64,000 bases of DNA, taken from positions 310,001 to 374,000 of the forward strand of contig DF236966.1 of NCBI GenBank assembly GCA_000708835.1, given 5' to 3'. Below the pieces are notes generated by a model that did not search any database, was not told the origin of the DNA, and saw only the letters and a list, made by a program, of their open reading frames with translations. A program made the position numbers and the translations under genes. Within the stretch, counting starts at the first letter, position 1, and each line of letters starts with the position of its first letter. This document shows positions 45,901 to 57,160 of the stretch, piece by piece. Source of the DNA: Klebsormidium nitens. Its lineage: Eukaryota; Streptophyta; Klebsormidiophyceae; Klebsormidiales; Klebsormidiaceae.

Positions 45901-48900
45901 CCTCGTTACTGCTGCGGCTCACACAGTCATCTCGTTCATCGCAGTTCGGACGTGAGAAGGAGGCGGCGATCTGCCTGATGCAGAAGTCCCTCGCACGGCT
46001 GGCGGAGGGCCGGCCGCTGCAGATCCGATCGGCAGCCGCAATCGATCACTTGAAGGGATATCTGTACATAGAGGCGATGAAGGAGAGCCACGTGCGAGAG
46101 GTGAGTTTTACCCCGGGATTACCAATTGAACGGATTTAGCCTTTCTTGCAGTAAGCGAGAAAGAGCTCTGCTTCCGCAGCTTCTGGATTGATACATCTTC
46201 GCCTTTTCCTTGTTTGAGAGAAGCGAAGCTCACGCTCAATATTAGAGCACCTCTACACGTCAACCACGTGGTTTTTCCTTCCCAAGCCCAATTGCTCTGT
46301 TTTACCAACCCGAGAAAGCCCTATTTACCAACCCAAGAAAGCCCGAGGGTTCTTTTACATGTTAATCAAGCCCCGCTTGTACAGGCGATCACGGGCCTGC
46401 GCATACTGTACTACAAGATCACGCTGTGCGCCCATCCACGAGATCATCTTTTAGAACCCAGTATTTCTATCCTCATCAACACTCTACAGCTCAAAGGCCT
46501 TGCAGACCTTAACGTCCAATTTCGCCCCCCGCAGGCAATCGCGGGCCTGAGCATTTTGTACTACAAGATCACGCTCTTTCTATTCACGAAAACCACCTTT
46601 CCGAATCCAAGCATTCTATCCACATCAACACGCTAAGGCCAAGAACCGCTTATAAAGTACAACCCCTACTTTGCAGGCGATCACGGGCCTGCGCATCCTG
46701 TACTACAAGATCACGCTGGTGCCCATCCGCGAGATGCGCGACGTGCTGCGCATCACCAAGAAGCAGCTGGAGCTGCAGCGGGACACGTGGGTGCGCGTGC
46801 GCAACGGGCTGTACAAGGGCGACCTCGCGCAGGTCGTCGACGTGGACCACGTGCGCAACCAGGCCACGCTCAAGCTCATCCCGCGCGTCGACCTCCAGGA
46901 GCTCGCGCGCCGCCTGGTGAGTTCTATCTGTCCTCGTTATCCGTCATTTGTCGTAAGCGGATCTTCCATATCTGTGCTTACGCCTTGGGGAGAACTCTAA
47001 TCAAGCTTTGCGTATCTGAAAAAAGCTGAAGGTCAAGCTCATCACGCCATCGACCTCCAGGAGCTCGCGCGTCGCCTGGTGGGTGTTCCGCCTTGGTCTT
47101 CGTGAGTGTTTATTGTTTGAGTCTCTATCTGCGCCCTGTTAATTGTTGAAAGGCTCAAGGTTGTGCTCATCCCACGCGTCGACCTCAAAGAGCTCGCGCG
47201 CCGCCTGGTGAGACTTCCTGCCTTCGTTCATCGTCGTTTGCTAGTAATCATTTCTCGAATTGTTATCCCACCTTGCGGAAAGGGTTTTGCTTAGGCGCAT
47301 CCAGCGCAACGACCCCTGAGAGAATGGACGCCGCCTGGTGGCATCCCTATTCTCATTTGGCGTCCTCGTTTGTTGTCGTCCACGCTCCGTGTTCGTCAAG
47401 TGTTTGAAGATTCTTTGTTGCGCCTTGATTGTGCGTCCTGCGGCGAAAAGCAAAGAGCTCTTAGACAAATTCAGCCTGTGCGTCGACCTTCAGAAACTTG
47501 CGTGCTGCATTGTGGGCGCTTTCTACTTTGTTCTAGTCCTCGTCGCACCTACGCCATGTCATTGACGCTCATTAGACCAAAGGTTTCAACCATCCAATGA
47601 CGTCAGTAGTCGAATAAAGACGTTTTTATTGTTGGCTGCAGGAGGGCGAGGGACGGGACCAGAAGAAGAAGACTCGGCCCCCGCAGCGCTTCTTCAGCCT
47701 GGACGAGGCGCGCGACCTGCGCATCCCGGTGGAGTCGAAGCGGGACAACTACGGCGACGCGTTCGAGTTCATCAACAACCTCAAGTTTCGGGACGGCTAC
47801 TTCTTTAAGACCGTCTCGCTCAAGAGCATCGTAAGTGCCTTGTATCCATAATACATGTCGCACAGCATAATATCAGATATCTTTTACGGAAGTCGGTTCG
47901 TGCCGAATGCGGCACCCATCTTCAGGTATACGGGCATGGTGATTTCGTCAAAATATGGAACCAGTCTGGCGAGCGGTATGAGCAAGGATTGCCAATCAAA
48001 GACTTCAACTCAGAAACCAGATGCCGAGTTTGATGCACAATGCCTCAAGCAGACGTGTTTGTTGAAAGTAAGCCGTTCGTTTGCCCTACAGGAAGTGAAG
48101 GAAGTGGTCCCCTCCTTTGACGAGCTACAGAGGTTCCAGAACGCTCCTCAAGGGGAGGACGGCAGTACGCGGAGGAACGATCTGCCAAGTGAGTGTCAGG
48201 CGACACCCTACAGCAGGAGGCACGCCCTTTTGACACCACTGGAAACTGTTGCATTTCGGTCACACGCTATGTGATTGACATCCACAGGTCTTGTATCGGT
48301 CAGCTAGCCATCTTTTGCCCAAGTGCAGATCTTCCGTGTTCAGCATGCTCTATCGTTCCCCATAATCAACAATAGTCAAAAATAACGTGCACAGCTGCGC
48401 AGCAAGCCTCTGGCTCACCGGGCAGCACTAACCGATGCGGCCACTCCAGACTAAATGTGCTTTCTTCCCCGGGCAGCTTTAATCGATGGGGGTTTGCAGA
48501 GTCCTGACTAACCCTGCCTATCTTGCCCGGGTAGCCCTAATCGACGCGGCCACTCCAAACCAGTTCTGCTTTTCTTTCTTAGGCAGCTTTAACCAATGCG
48601 GCTGAGCGTAAGTTCTGACTAAGCCGACCTATCTTGCCCCCGGCAATCTTAACCGCCCCAGCCACTCCCAACTTATCTAATTCTGCTTTCTCCCTCAGGC
48701 AGCCTTAACCAACAGGCCATCCTTGACTAACCCTGCCTTTCTCTCCTGGCCAGCCCTAAGCGACGCGGCCATCAGCAAGAAGAAGGTGCACTTCGTGCCC
48801 GGGGACTCCATCCGGGTGGTGGAGGGCGAGCTGAAGAGCCTGCAAGGGACGGTGGTCCACGTAGACGAAGTCCAGGGCATCGTGCGTGTGCGCCTCCGCG

Positions 48901-51900
48901 ACGAGGACTGGGCGCAACTCGGCCAAGCCGCCAAGGCGGTAAGTTCTTGAAATTTTTTCGAGGATATCGGTTTGGAGTACCTAGTTTCCTAGGTTGCGAG
49001 AGTGTGGGTATGAGATTCGGGGCCCAGTTTTCTCTGGACGACGAAAGCGTGCAGCTCGGGCAGGCAGCCAAGGCGGTGCGTGCGCAGAAGCATTGCTGTG
49101 TGGTCCTACGAAGGTTGATCCCTCTGGTTCCTAATGTTTCGGTGTCCTCGATACCAGAAAAGCTGGATTCGATTGGACTTTGGCCCTGGAGTTTTGGGAC
49201 AAAGGCGCTGGGGCTGCCGTGATCCACAGAGCCTTCAACGACGTCAGATGTCGCAAACTCCGTCAAAATCTGGCTCGGAAACTTTCAGATGCTCGGTTGG
49301 CAAAGAGAGGTGCGTTCGGCAACCTCGGGCTCTGGTTCGGGCGTCCAGAACTGAGCGCACCGCGATCAGGCGGCCAAAGTGGTATTCTGGCAGAGTTTCT
49401 TCGTTGACGTTCGCAATCAAGTCTTCATCTTACGAACTTCGAAGGAAGTCTAACGTTCCTTTCGCTGGCCGCAGATGCAAAAGGAGCAAGAGCTGAAGGA
49501 CAGCCAGATCCGCAAGCACTACAGCATGGGCGACCATGTGAAGGTGCTCTCCGGCCAGCACGAGGGCTCCACTGGCCTCATCGTCAAAGTGGACGACGCC
49601 ACCAGCACCGTTGTGCTCTTCTCTGACACTACGCAGCAGGAGGTGGGCGCTCTCACTCTTGCTCGTTGCGCTGGTGTCAAGTTCTGTTCGGAAGGTGGGC
49701 CTTGGTTGAGCGGTTTGGGAGTCGGGCCTGTTGAATCTACTTCGCGAATGCATTGTGCTGGCTAACCTTGTCAGAACGCTTTGGAGTGGAATAAATTCTG
49801 CTCTTGACAACGCACGTCCTGAGCATTTCAGGATCAGTTGGGAGTCAAAAAGCGTTGCTTTTCAGAGTGTGTGTTGCTTGCCACCATCCGAAATGGATCT
49901 GATCAGGGGATCCCTTGGCTGTGGATACTGATTGAGGTGAGCAAAGCGTTGAGATACATTTCCAACACAAAAATCTTTTGCTGTGCAGATCCGGGTGTTC
50001 TCTCACGACATTGTCGAAGCCGCGGAGGTCAGCTCGGGGCTCACGAAGTTCGGAGAGTACGACTTGCACGACCTGATCGCCCTTGAGTGAGCTTCCTATC
50101 CTGCTCTAACGTTCCCACAAACTTTCCTTAAGAAGGTCCTCCTTAAAGCATTAATTTATCTCATGCTCTTATTTTTTATGCATCCTCTCCTAAGACTTCT
50201 GCTATAAAAGGTTTTGACCACCACTTCTCATTGTTTCTTTTCAGCAGCGGCCTGAATGTAGCTGTTGTTCAGACGTCAGACGGTGCGCATGATTGTGCTG
50301 GCGAAGAAGGGATAGCAAATTGCGAAAGATATTTCCTCTTTGATTAGCAATTGTATCACTGACAAGGTCATCCTCTTTCCAATTGTCCGTTTCAAACTCG
50401 TTTCTCAACATACGTTTTAACTGCTCTCTCCAGCAACGGCCTGACGGTGGGCATGATTGTGCGCGTGGAGAAGGACGCGTGCGCCGTGCTGATCGGCAAC
50501 CCCGACCGGCAAGACGTCCGAACAGTGACCCGTCCCCAAATCAAGCGCAAGGTGTTCGACCGCTCGTTCAGCACGCAGGACATGACAGGGGCCGCCATCA
50601 CGGTTAGGGACGTGGTCAAGGTGCACACCGGGGAGTTCAAGGTAAGGGGTTTAAGCAAACCGGATTTGCGAATTCTGTTAACGAGGGTCTCCTGTAACAT
50701 CTTGGAGTGCATGTATTTCGTGTGGCGTGGTTTGCTGATTGTGGCTCACGGGACGAATCCTGCCACCAGTAGGAGCGGGTGTGCCGGTAAGCTGATGATG
50801 AAGTTGCCTAAGAGGGCGATGCTTCAAAGAGCCGCTCGTTTTACGCTTTGCCCTTATTTGAGTGCAATCCAGGGCGAGTAGCTCTGCTACTGTCACCTGT
50901 GATAACAGAGCACCCAGCCATCATCCTCGACTGACCGAATGGAAGGAAGGAGAAAAGGGACTCCCGGCGGACTGTCTAGGGACCCCTTCCCTTATCAGCA
51001 GTTGTCAGTCGTCAATCGGTGCTCCAGATTTTCGGAGTCGATCAGCCAGACCGTCGATCCTCGATTGTTATAAAAAGTACTGTCGAGCATCGGCTCGGGA
51101 GTCCACGTTCTCCTTCCTTTTGTTCTGACACATCTGCGCGCTGCCATTGTCCGCCGCCACAACAGGTGCTAGTGTTGCCCTTCTCCACCGCCCTTGGCTG
51201 ACGTCAGCGATGACGTGGTGCAGGGCAAGCAGGGCCCCGTGGTGCATCTGAGCAAGCAGATGCTGTTCATCCAGTCGCGCGACGTCAAGCAGAACGGGGG
51301 CTTCATCTGCGTGGCCGCGCGCAACTGCAAGGTCTTCGGCGGCAACAAAACGGACCCCTTCGCGGTGAGCCCCCACGATGATTTTGACTCGCATTCCCCC
51401 TTCAATATCCTCGCCTGAATGTTTTTGGGTGAGTCGGACTGTTGAGGGATATCAATGCATATTTCTGGTGGAGCCCTCGATGTGGGCAGCTTCTTTAGGT
51501 CAACCATGCGCATGGCAACGAGGAGGATTCAAATCATCCGTACTAGCAGCCATTGTGCAGTACACGGAGTAAGGAGCAGCATTCCCAGCCCAGCTTGTGC
51601 ACTTTCCTGGAGGATAAGATTCTATTCTTTTATAACCATTTGCGGAATGCGGCTTTGCTTTGAAAGCCGCTTGCAGCAAGACGAAGAGCGACTGCATTTT
51701 GGCATGTCTGCTTCATCTGCGTTGAAAACTGATTGCTCTCTGACAACTTGCCGACTTGTCATCCCTGCCACACGAACCCGTACATTTTGAAGGCAGCGTT
51801 CTTACGAGCCCACATCGCGACTTCGTGTCCTTCTTCGACGAGCCTCATACATGCATACATCCGGACGTTATGCGGACGTTGTTTAACGCTCTCCTCTTTC

Positions 51901-54900
51901 TTCCGCAGCCGCCTCAGCCAAATATGGCGTCCCCCTACGGGCTCTCCAACGGGCAGCCCGGTGGTTATGTTCCCCAAAGTCCGGTGTACGGCCTCCGGTC
52001 ACCCGCCCACTATCTTGCGGCGGGACCGGGGGCTGGCCGAGGAGCGAATCCGGGAGGTGAGCTAATGATCTTTGCTTGAGTAAGCCTTGCTTGGTTTTTT
52101 GTGGAAGGGCAGGGCGCTGGGCGGGGGAATGAGCCGGGAGGTGAGTGTATGGCCTCTGCTTTCCGTGACGAAGTCGCGGAAAGAGATGGGCGCTGGGCGG
52201 GGTTTTGTCCCGGGGGCCCCCCAACTCTGTTTTCTGCTTTCTACTTTTGTTTTTAGGCGGGGTTGGATTGACAGCTGAGCTGCTGCTATCATCTTCTAAC
52301 CTTCGTCTGACAAGGACGAACGCAGAGTAGATGCGGAAGCATTTCGCTGCACAGGGTAGAGGTCCCCCACTTGTCAACGAGTTGTTTTTGCTTTCGTTCT
52401 GTTGAAACAGTCACATGCACAACACACAAAGCTATGACCAAAGGTTTAAGTGACGAATGAGTCAAAATGATTCAACTCCGCATTTGTTTCTAAGAAGAGG
52501 TTTGGTGCGAAGCACTCTTTCAATATCTCGAGAATCATACGCCTCTTCCTGCAGTCTTCTCCCGCACGAGGCACCTCAGAAGAATTTTGATGTGCTTGCT
52601 TCTCTAAAATATGCCATCTTCACAAACCTCTTGCAAAGGTGCTTTGCAAAAGAAGGCTCATGAATGTGTTGTCATTGGCTCCTCGACTGTCATTGGGAGC
52701 GCACGGCAATCTAGAAAGAGTCAAAGGCCATGATTCTCAACCCTACCGTCTCTCCCCGACAGTCTTCTCCGGCGCGCGCGGCCGCGGCGGGCGCCGTGAC
52801 GACAGCCTGACCAACACGATGGTACGCATCATGTCAGGTCCGTGGAAAGGATACCGCGGGCGCGTCAAGGACGCAACCGATACCACCGTCCGAATCGAGC
52901 TTGATTCTCAGATGAAGACGATTACGGTAAACCGGGATCAGTTGAACCTGAAAGAGGGGCGCAGGGAAGAGTCGGCGGGCGGGTATTACCCGCAGACTCC
53001 GTCGAGGGCCTACCCGCAAACGCCGTCAAGGGCGTATCCGCAGACTCCGTCGAGGGAGTATCCGCAGACGCCGGCGCGAGATCCGGCTGGTGAGCCACAT
53101 TTCTCGAGCGCGCACCATTAGACGTACAGCTGTCCTTCAAAATGTTTGAACGCTTGACTAGGCACTTTCAGCCTCCGTCCTTTGGGAAGCGCAGATGCAG
53201 AAAGCTGTGAAACGCCACAAGTTGCTGTCCGAGGTCAGTCACGCAGCGCGGTTTCAGTTCGTCTCTTTGCAAAACAGCTGTCCTATTATCATCTTCTCTC
53301 CCTTCTAATGTTCTGCGACAACGTCCAACGCTCCTCTCACGTTCTCCGCTCCAGCTATGCCTATGACACCCAGTCGCGGGCGTCCCTGTTACCCCGAGCC
53401 ACTCTCTAATTGAATAGAGTCTTTTCATGGAAAGACTAAAACCTTCGTGTTTGTTTTTCCCCTGAGAAAGAAGCGACTGTCTTGCTCACTATCTTCCTAT
53501 CAGCCGTCGATCCTGGAGTCTCTTTCGCTGCAGCCATGCCTATGACACCCAGCCGTGGCCGCGCCTGGGATCCGTACACTCCGATGACGCCAGCCCGCGA
53601 GCCCGGGTGGAACGACGAGCCGCCGTCGTATCACAGCGGGCCGTCCACGTTTGGATCTGCCACGGCGTCGTATGCGCCCTACTCGCCGATCGATTCGCCG
53701 GCGCCCAGCCCTTCAAATGGCAACGTAAGACTTGTCTGGTTTTCCGAAACTGTTGTCTTTAGTTGCAAGGACTGTAAGAACGTTGCTACATGTTTGTCAT
53801 TTCAAGGAAGTTGGCTGTATCGCGACAAGAATGGTGGACCGTGTTCGGAGTTGGGTAATGACAGTGCGACCTGCCATTTGCGCCAACTTCGTGGCCAGGA
53901 CACACTGTAGATTCCTATCAATTCTGGATCTTCAATGGTTGAGTTTCAGGACCGTCGGTGTCCTTCTTTTCAGCAAGCAGCCTACATGCAAACTACTTCA
54001 GTTTGACCCAACCGACATCTGATCAACCCCCAAGATGAGCTCATGCTTACTGTCTCCGAGGACTGGTTTCCCCTTTGATCCCCTCTCTGACTAGTGTGAG
54101 ACCCTCGTTTATGCAGCCGGACACTCCTGGGGCTCGTCCCTATGACGCCCCAACTCCCGGAAGTGGGACCGGGTGGGGATCCGGGGCCACTCCTTACAGC
54201 GATCAACGCAGCCCGGTGGATACCCCCGGGTCCTACCAAGTGCCCAGTCCGTATACTCCGGGCGATCGGCCGACTCCTTACGTTCCCCCGACTCCTACTA
54301 CTCCGGGCGGAAGCGGGGCTGGGGTGCCAGACCCAATGTCCCCAGGTGAGTGCCGGAAGCTTGTCTTCGTTAAGAGAATGTGTTAGTCTGACGTGTATGA
54401 CCTTGACTCTGAGAGAGGGACTGATTTGTGTGGCAATTTTTTGTACGACTTGATTGCTAAGTGATCAAACTGGATATGCAGTCTCCAACTGCACTGGGGA
54501 TCCGTTCTTTGTACTTATCAGCGTCGGGCATAGCCCACAGTGAAAACAGTGCACACCGACGAATCTGATTAACGAAGCGTCTTTCGACCAGCCGCCTTGT
54601 CTGTCCTGAGTGATGACACAATGGACTCGATGGTTCTCAGAACTCATTCATAGTGTTCGAGCATTTCATTCATCCGAAGTCGCACATAACGTCCCCACAT
54701 ACAGCCCACACCGATGATGCGAATCCTCTTGCAACAGCTTTCGGCACGCCATTGGACAACTCCTCTTGGCCGATTCCCGACGTGTGGGTGACAGCTTCCG
54801 AGAGGCAGGGCATCCTCCGGGAGATCCTCCCCGACGGCGGGTTCAAGGTGCAAATCGGCTCAGGATCGGACCCGGTAGAGTTCGTGACCGCCCAGTTGGC

Positions 54901-55078
54901 GGATCTGGAGCTGATTGCACCGAGAAAGGGCGACAACATCAAGATCGTCACGGGAGAGTTCCGGGGGCTGACCGGGAAGCTTATTGGAATCGACGGAAGC
55001 GACGGGATCGTGAAGCTAGACGGAAACATGGACATCAAGATTCTGGACATGAGCAATCTGGGGAAGGTCGGCGGGTAG
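42971..55078 (+). CDS. SPT5: transcription elongation factor SPT5, complete
   Basis: Exons: 42971-43061, 44084-44281, 44699-44859, 45381-45476, 45945-46100, 46677-46916, 47642-47830, 48092-48188, 48754-48938, 49475-49642, 49989-50086, 50434-50641, 51224-51364, 51909-52056, 52763-53089, 53534-53724, 54117-54345, 54705-55078. Every phase joins and 1098 residues are encoded. Order: an acidic N-terminus (DDSDDDFEEEEDFDED), the NGN domain (GREKEAAICLMQKSLARL, DHLKGYLYIEAMKE, YYKITLVPIREM), and serial KOW domains (TWVRVRNGLYKGDLAQVVDV, FVPGDSIRVVEGELKSLQG, GDHVKVLSGQHEGSTGLI, GKQGPVVHL, GPWKGYRGRV). A C-terminal repeat region follows, with four YPQTPSRx-type octads and further TP motifs, then a terminal KOW (GDNIKIVTGEFRGLTGKL). 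With SPT4 it forms DSIF, which controls RNA polymerase II pausing and processivity; TP repeats are CDK9-type phosphorylation targets. An in-frame extension to 42665 is possible, but the acidic start at 42971 fits the family best. Confidence 0.93.
44914..44957 (+). repeat. decayed donor copy of SPT5 exon 44699-44859
   Basis: GGGGCTGGAGA...GGGCTATGACCAAC|gtcagcggctttgcgagc repeats the exon end and the first intronic bases (GGGGCTGGAGA...TACGACCAG|gtgagctgtttcgcgagc), 98 bp downstream. The intron continuation (ttcacgtcga against ttcatgtcga) is shared as well. Confidence 0.9.
46385..46676 (+). repeat. two decayed acceptor copies of SPT5 exon 46677
   Basis: Copies begin at 46385 and 46535 after CAG and match the first about 48 coding bases (GCGATCACGGGCCTGCGCAT), with spacings of 150 and 142 bp. 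Both remain in an open frame, with LYYKITL preserved, although no functional donor follows. Confidence 0.92.
47028..47515 (+). repeat. four decayed donor copies of SPT5 exon 46677-46916
   Basis: The exon end (CTCATCCCGCGCGTCGACCT...CGCGCCGCCTG|gtgag) recurs with exon-like ends at 47078, 47207, 47337 and 47511, decaying progressively. Each is followed by a related intronic sequence ('ccttcgttcatcgtcgttt'-like). Spacings are 162, 129, 130 and 174 bp. Confidence 0.92.
48426..48753 (+). repeat. about 55-bp array of six acceptor copies upstream of SPT5 exon 48754
   Basis: Units begin at about 48426, 48477, 48535, 48587, 48647 and 48703. Each has a pyrimidine tract, an AG (AA in the fifth unit) and a CCCTAAGCGACGCGGCCA-like exon start. 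The seventh unit is the true junction at 48754. Spacings are 51-60 bp. Confidence 0.92.
49042..49381 (+). repeat. two decayed donor copies of SPT5 exon 48754-48938
   Basis: The exon end CTCGGCCAAGCCGCCAAGGCG|gtaag recurs as CTCGGGCAGGCAGCCAAGGCG|gtgcg (exon-like end 49075). It recurs more weakly as GATCAGGCGGCCAAAGTG|gtatt (about 49380). Confidence 0.8.
50245..50315 (+). repeat. decayed acceptor copy of SPT5 exon 50434
   Basis: CAGCGGCCTGA after TTTTCAG at 50245, with GCGCATGATTGTGC and GAAGAAGG further on, mirrors the exon start (CAACGGCCTGACGGTGGGCA, then TGATTGTGCGCGTGGAGAAGG). An insertion separates the two halves. The spacing is 189 bp. Confidence 0.85.
52090..52220 (+). repeat. two decayed donor copies of SPT5 exon 51909-52056
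   Basis: The exon end (GGGGGCTGGCC...CCGGGAG|gtgagc) recurs as GGGCGCTGGGC...GCCGGGAG|gtgagt, ending at 52140 with a perfect donor. It recurs again as GGGCGCTGGGCGGGG...CCCGGGGG near 52215, where the donor is lost. Confidence 0.85.
53355..53395 (+). repeat. decayed acceptor copy of SPT5 exon 53534
   Basis: CTATGCCTATGACACCCAGT after CTCCAG at 53355 matches the exon start CCATGCCTATGACACCCAGC for about 35 bases. The spacing is 179 bp. Confidence 0.9.
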
Positions 55079-56432
55079 GTCGAGGGAGCCGCAGTTTCGG
55101 AGATTGCTAGCCGGTCGTTGCAGTTTTGGCTGAGCCCGTGAATCCCTGTGGTTGATTTTATTGGGTCGAGCTTGCAACCGAGTGCCATCGAACCGGCGGA
55201 CACGGATGTCACCTAGAATGTGGGATCCTGTCTTATTTTTGGCATGCGTGTAATGCTCCCCTGGGGATCCTTCTTCTAAACTACAAAGGTCACTTCAAGC
55301 CATTCCAGAACAGCATTGTTTAACGTGCAGTAGAGTCGACTGGCTGAATCTCGTGTCTCAGAGCAAGTCTAGCTGACCTTTAAGATTAGATAGTGGCATG
55401 CCGGCCCACATGCTGCGCATGCACTTCATGGACTCCTCGGTTGATATATAACTCTAAGTGCAAGAACATTCTCAGTGCTGCAATCACGGTGCATGACACG
55501 CACACAGCGTACTGTAGTACCCGGCCGCGCTCACGAAAGAGAAGTTTGAGATCATTCAAACCTCTTGGCACACGAGTCTCCCGAGGACGGCGGCTGAACG
55601 CAGGCCTTTTACATTTGAGCTGTTGAAAGTGTTCCGAGTGTTCCTGCTTAACTTAATCTTGAACGGAAGCCTAACCGGGCTCGATGTTTGATGATGCAAG
55701 GCGAGACTAAACCCTCCGACGAGGCATCATCCGCATGGCCGCGCACTGGGAGGATTGTTATACGAAAACCCTAACCCACAGAATCACCCGCTCCGCACCG
55801 TGCCGAACGTACCCCAACCCCCAAAGTAACCCTACCCAACACAGGCTGATTTCCGGCCATGCTATTGCTAAAGCTTCCCGTCGCTGAATGGAAGATACGC
55901 GCGGGCAGAGAACTGTCCATGCGCTGGGCACTTCGATTTTCCGCTCTCGGGCTGCCAAAAACATTGCCCGTCATCACATGAACAGCCTGGCAACCGACCG
56001 GCTAGAGGTTGACTAGTAACTTAGAACATATGCCTAGAACCATCGCCCAATTGCAAGAAGCGGCTCCTCACGGCAAATGAGCGCCCACAGCTTGTAGCCG
56101 CTCGGTGACCGTCATACCGCGCGCGCACTGTGCGCATGTGACGTCACGATTCATATCCAGGCCCGCCGCGCGTCGGCCTGCCTGAGTTTGCCGCGGCCGG
56201 CAATTTGAACTTCCATCAAACGTGACCCGCCGACTCCAGGTGGCCGCGGCCGGCTTCGCGTGTGCTCGAGTCGTCACCAGGTCAAGAACCATGATCGATA
56301 TACGGTACTGTATGCTTGGACCAGCGGAAGGGCTTGAGTTTGTTCACTTTCTACAAATTTGGGCCTTTCTCTCTCCTGCTTGGGCGCTGCCGTCCGGTCG
56401 GCTGACGGTATTGCTCCTGAAGACGCCAAGAC
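55079..56432. other. intergenic region downstream of SPT5
   Basis: No coherent coding sequence was recognised. It includes a short AACCCTAACCC-like stretch near 55765 and a GC-rich block with a TGACGTCA palindrome at 56139. Confidence 0.5.
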
Positions 56433-57160
56433 GTGCACAAAAGCAAACCTGGTTCTTGCCAAGGCGCAGATCTTAACGCGGATAAAGATCCAGCCGTAGA
56501 TCTGACGCCCGCGCCTTCTGACGTCATTGCTTGGGTCCTTAGTAACGTTTTCAGAGCCAGGGATCTTACATGGCGCCAAAGCGCAGATGAGAAGCTGAAG
56601 CGAGAGCTTCAGTTGGAGGCACATGCGGAGCGGCTGAAGAGTTGCTGGAAGGAGCATGGGGAAGAATTCACCAAGGCGTTCGCAGAAGAATTAATGGCGT
56701 GCATACAAGACGGGCAACACACATTCAGCGACTTTGGTGAGGTTACTGATTTCCTCGTACCACTTTTCGGCGCATGTAGAAGCGATCCCAGCTTACACAT
56801 CACAAGAGGTTCGCAGGCGCTTTGACGTACTGTTTTGGAGAAGTTCCGCCGGAAGCACGAGCAATTGGCCCAAGGAACAGAATGGGCGGCACCTGCAACA
56901 AAGCGCTGGCGGGAGAAAAGCTCGAACTTCCTTCACCATTTGGAATCCTCGATTCCTTACAGCGGAGATATAAAAACTTCACCCGAATCTCGAGAAAGAT
57001 GGAAAAAGCGATAGGGAAGATCACGAAACAGATGGACGATGAGGACTTAAGAGTGGTACGAGGGCACGAAAAGGAGGCTAGAGACGCTGTAGAAGCGTCA
57101 ATGAAGGCCAAGAAGGAGCAGCTCAAGGCGTCTCTGAGAAAGGCACCCTGGGACAAATAA
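56433..57160 (+). pseudogene. unknown helical protein, copy 1 of a tandem family, frame-disrupted or spliced
   Basis: Coding-like text shifts frame twice. Residues such as DVIAWVLSNVFRARDLTW and AHAERLKSCWKEHGEEF occupy 56433-about 56740. KFRRKHEQLAQGTEW...RWREKSSNFLHHLES lies in another frame at about 56842-57010, ending in a stop. A third frame carries RISRKMEKAIGKITKQM and EKEARDAVEASMKAKKEQLK to the stop at 57160. Small introns could explain some shifts (a GTGAGG donor lies near 56740). The text is rich in Lys/Glu coiled coil. I do not recognise the family. FRRKHEQL is shared with the copy at 57.9 kb. Confidence 0.45.

Noticed and set aside
46385-46640. Junction copies as mutually exclusive alternative exons
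   Set aside because: The copies lack a matching opposite splice site, are truncated to junction-proximal sequence and mostly carry stops or indels.
51173-51223. Extra residues before GKQGPVVHL in SPT5 (open frame through SDDVVQ)
   Set aside because: The acceptor at 51224 is in phase and reproduces the family sequence without an insert.
55765-55790. AACCCTAACCC-like text here and near 57225-57290
   Set aside because: Only one or two imperfect units occur; too short for telomeric or interstitial telomere arrays.
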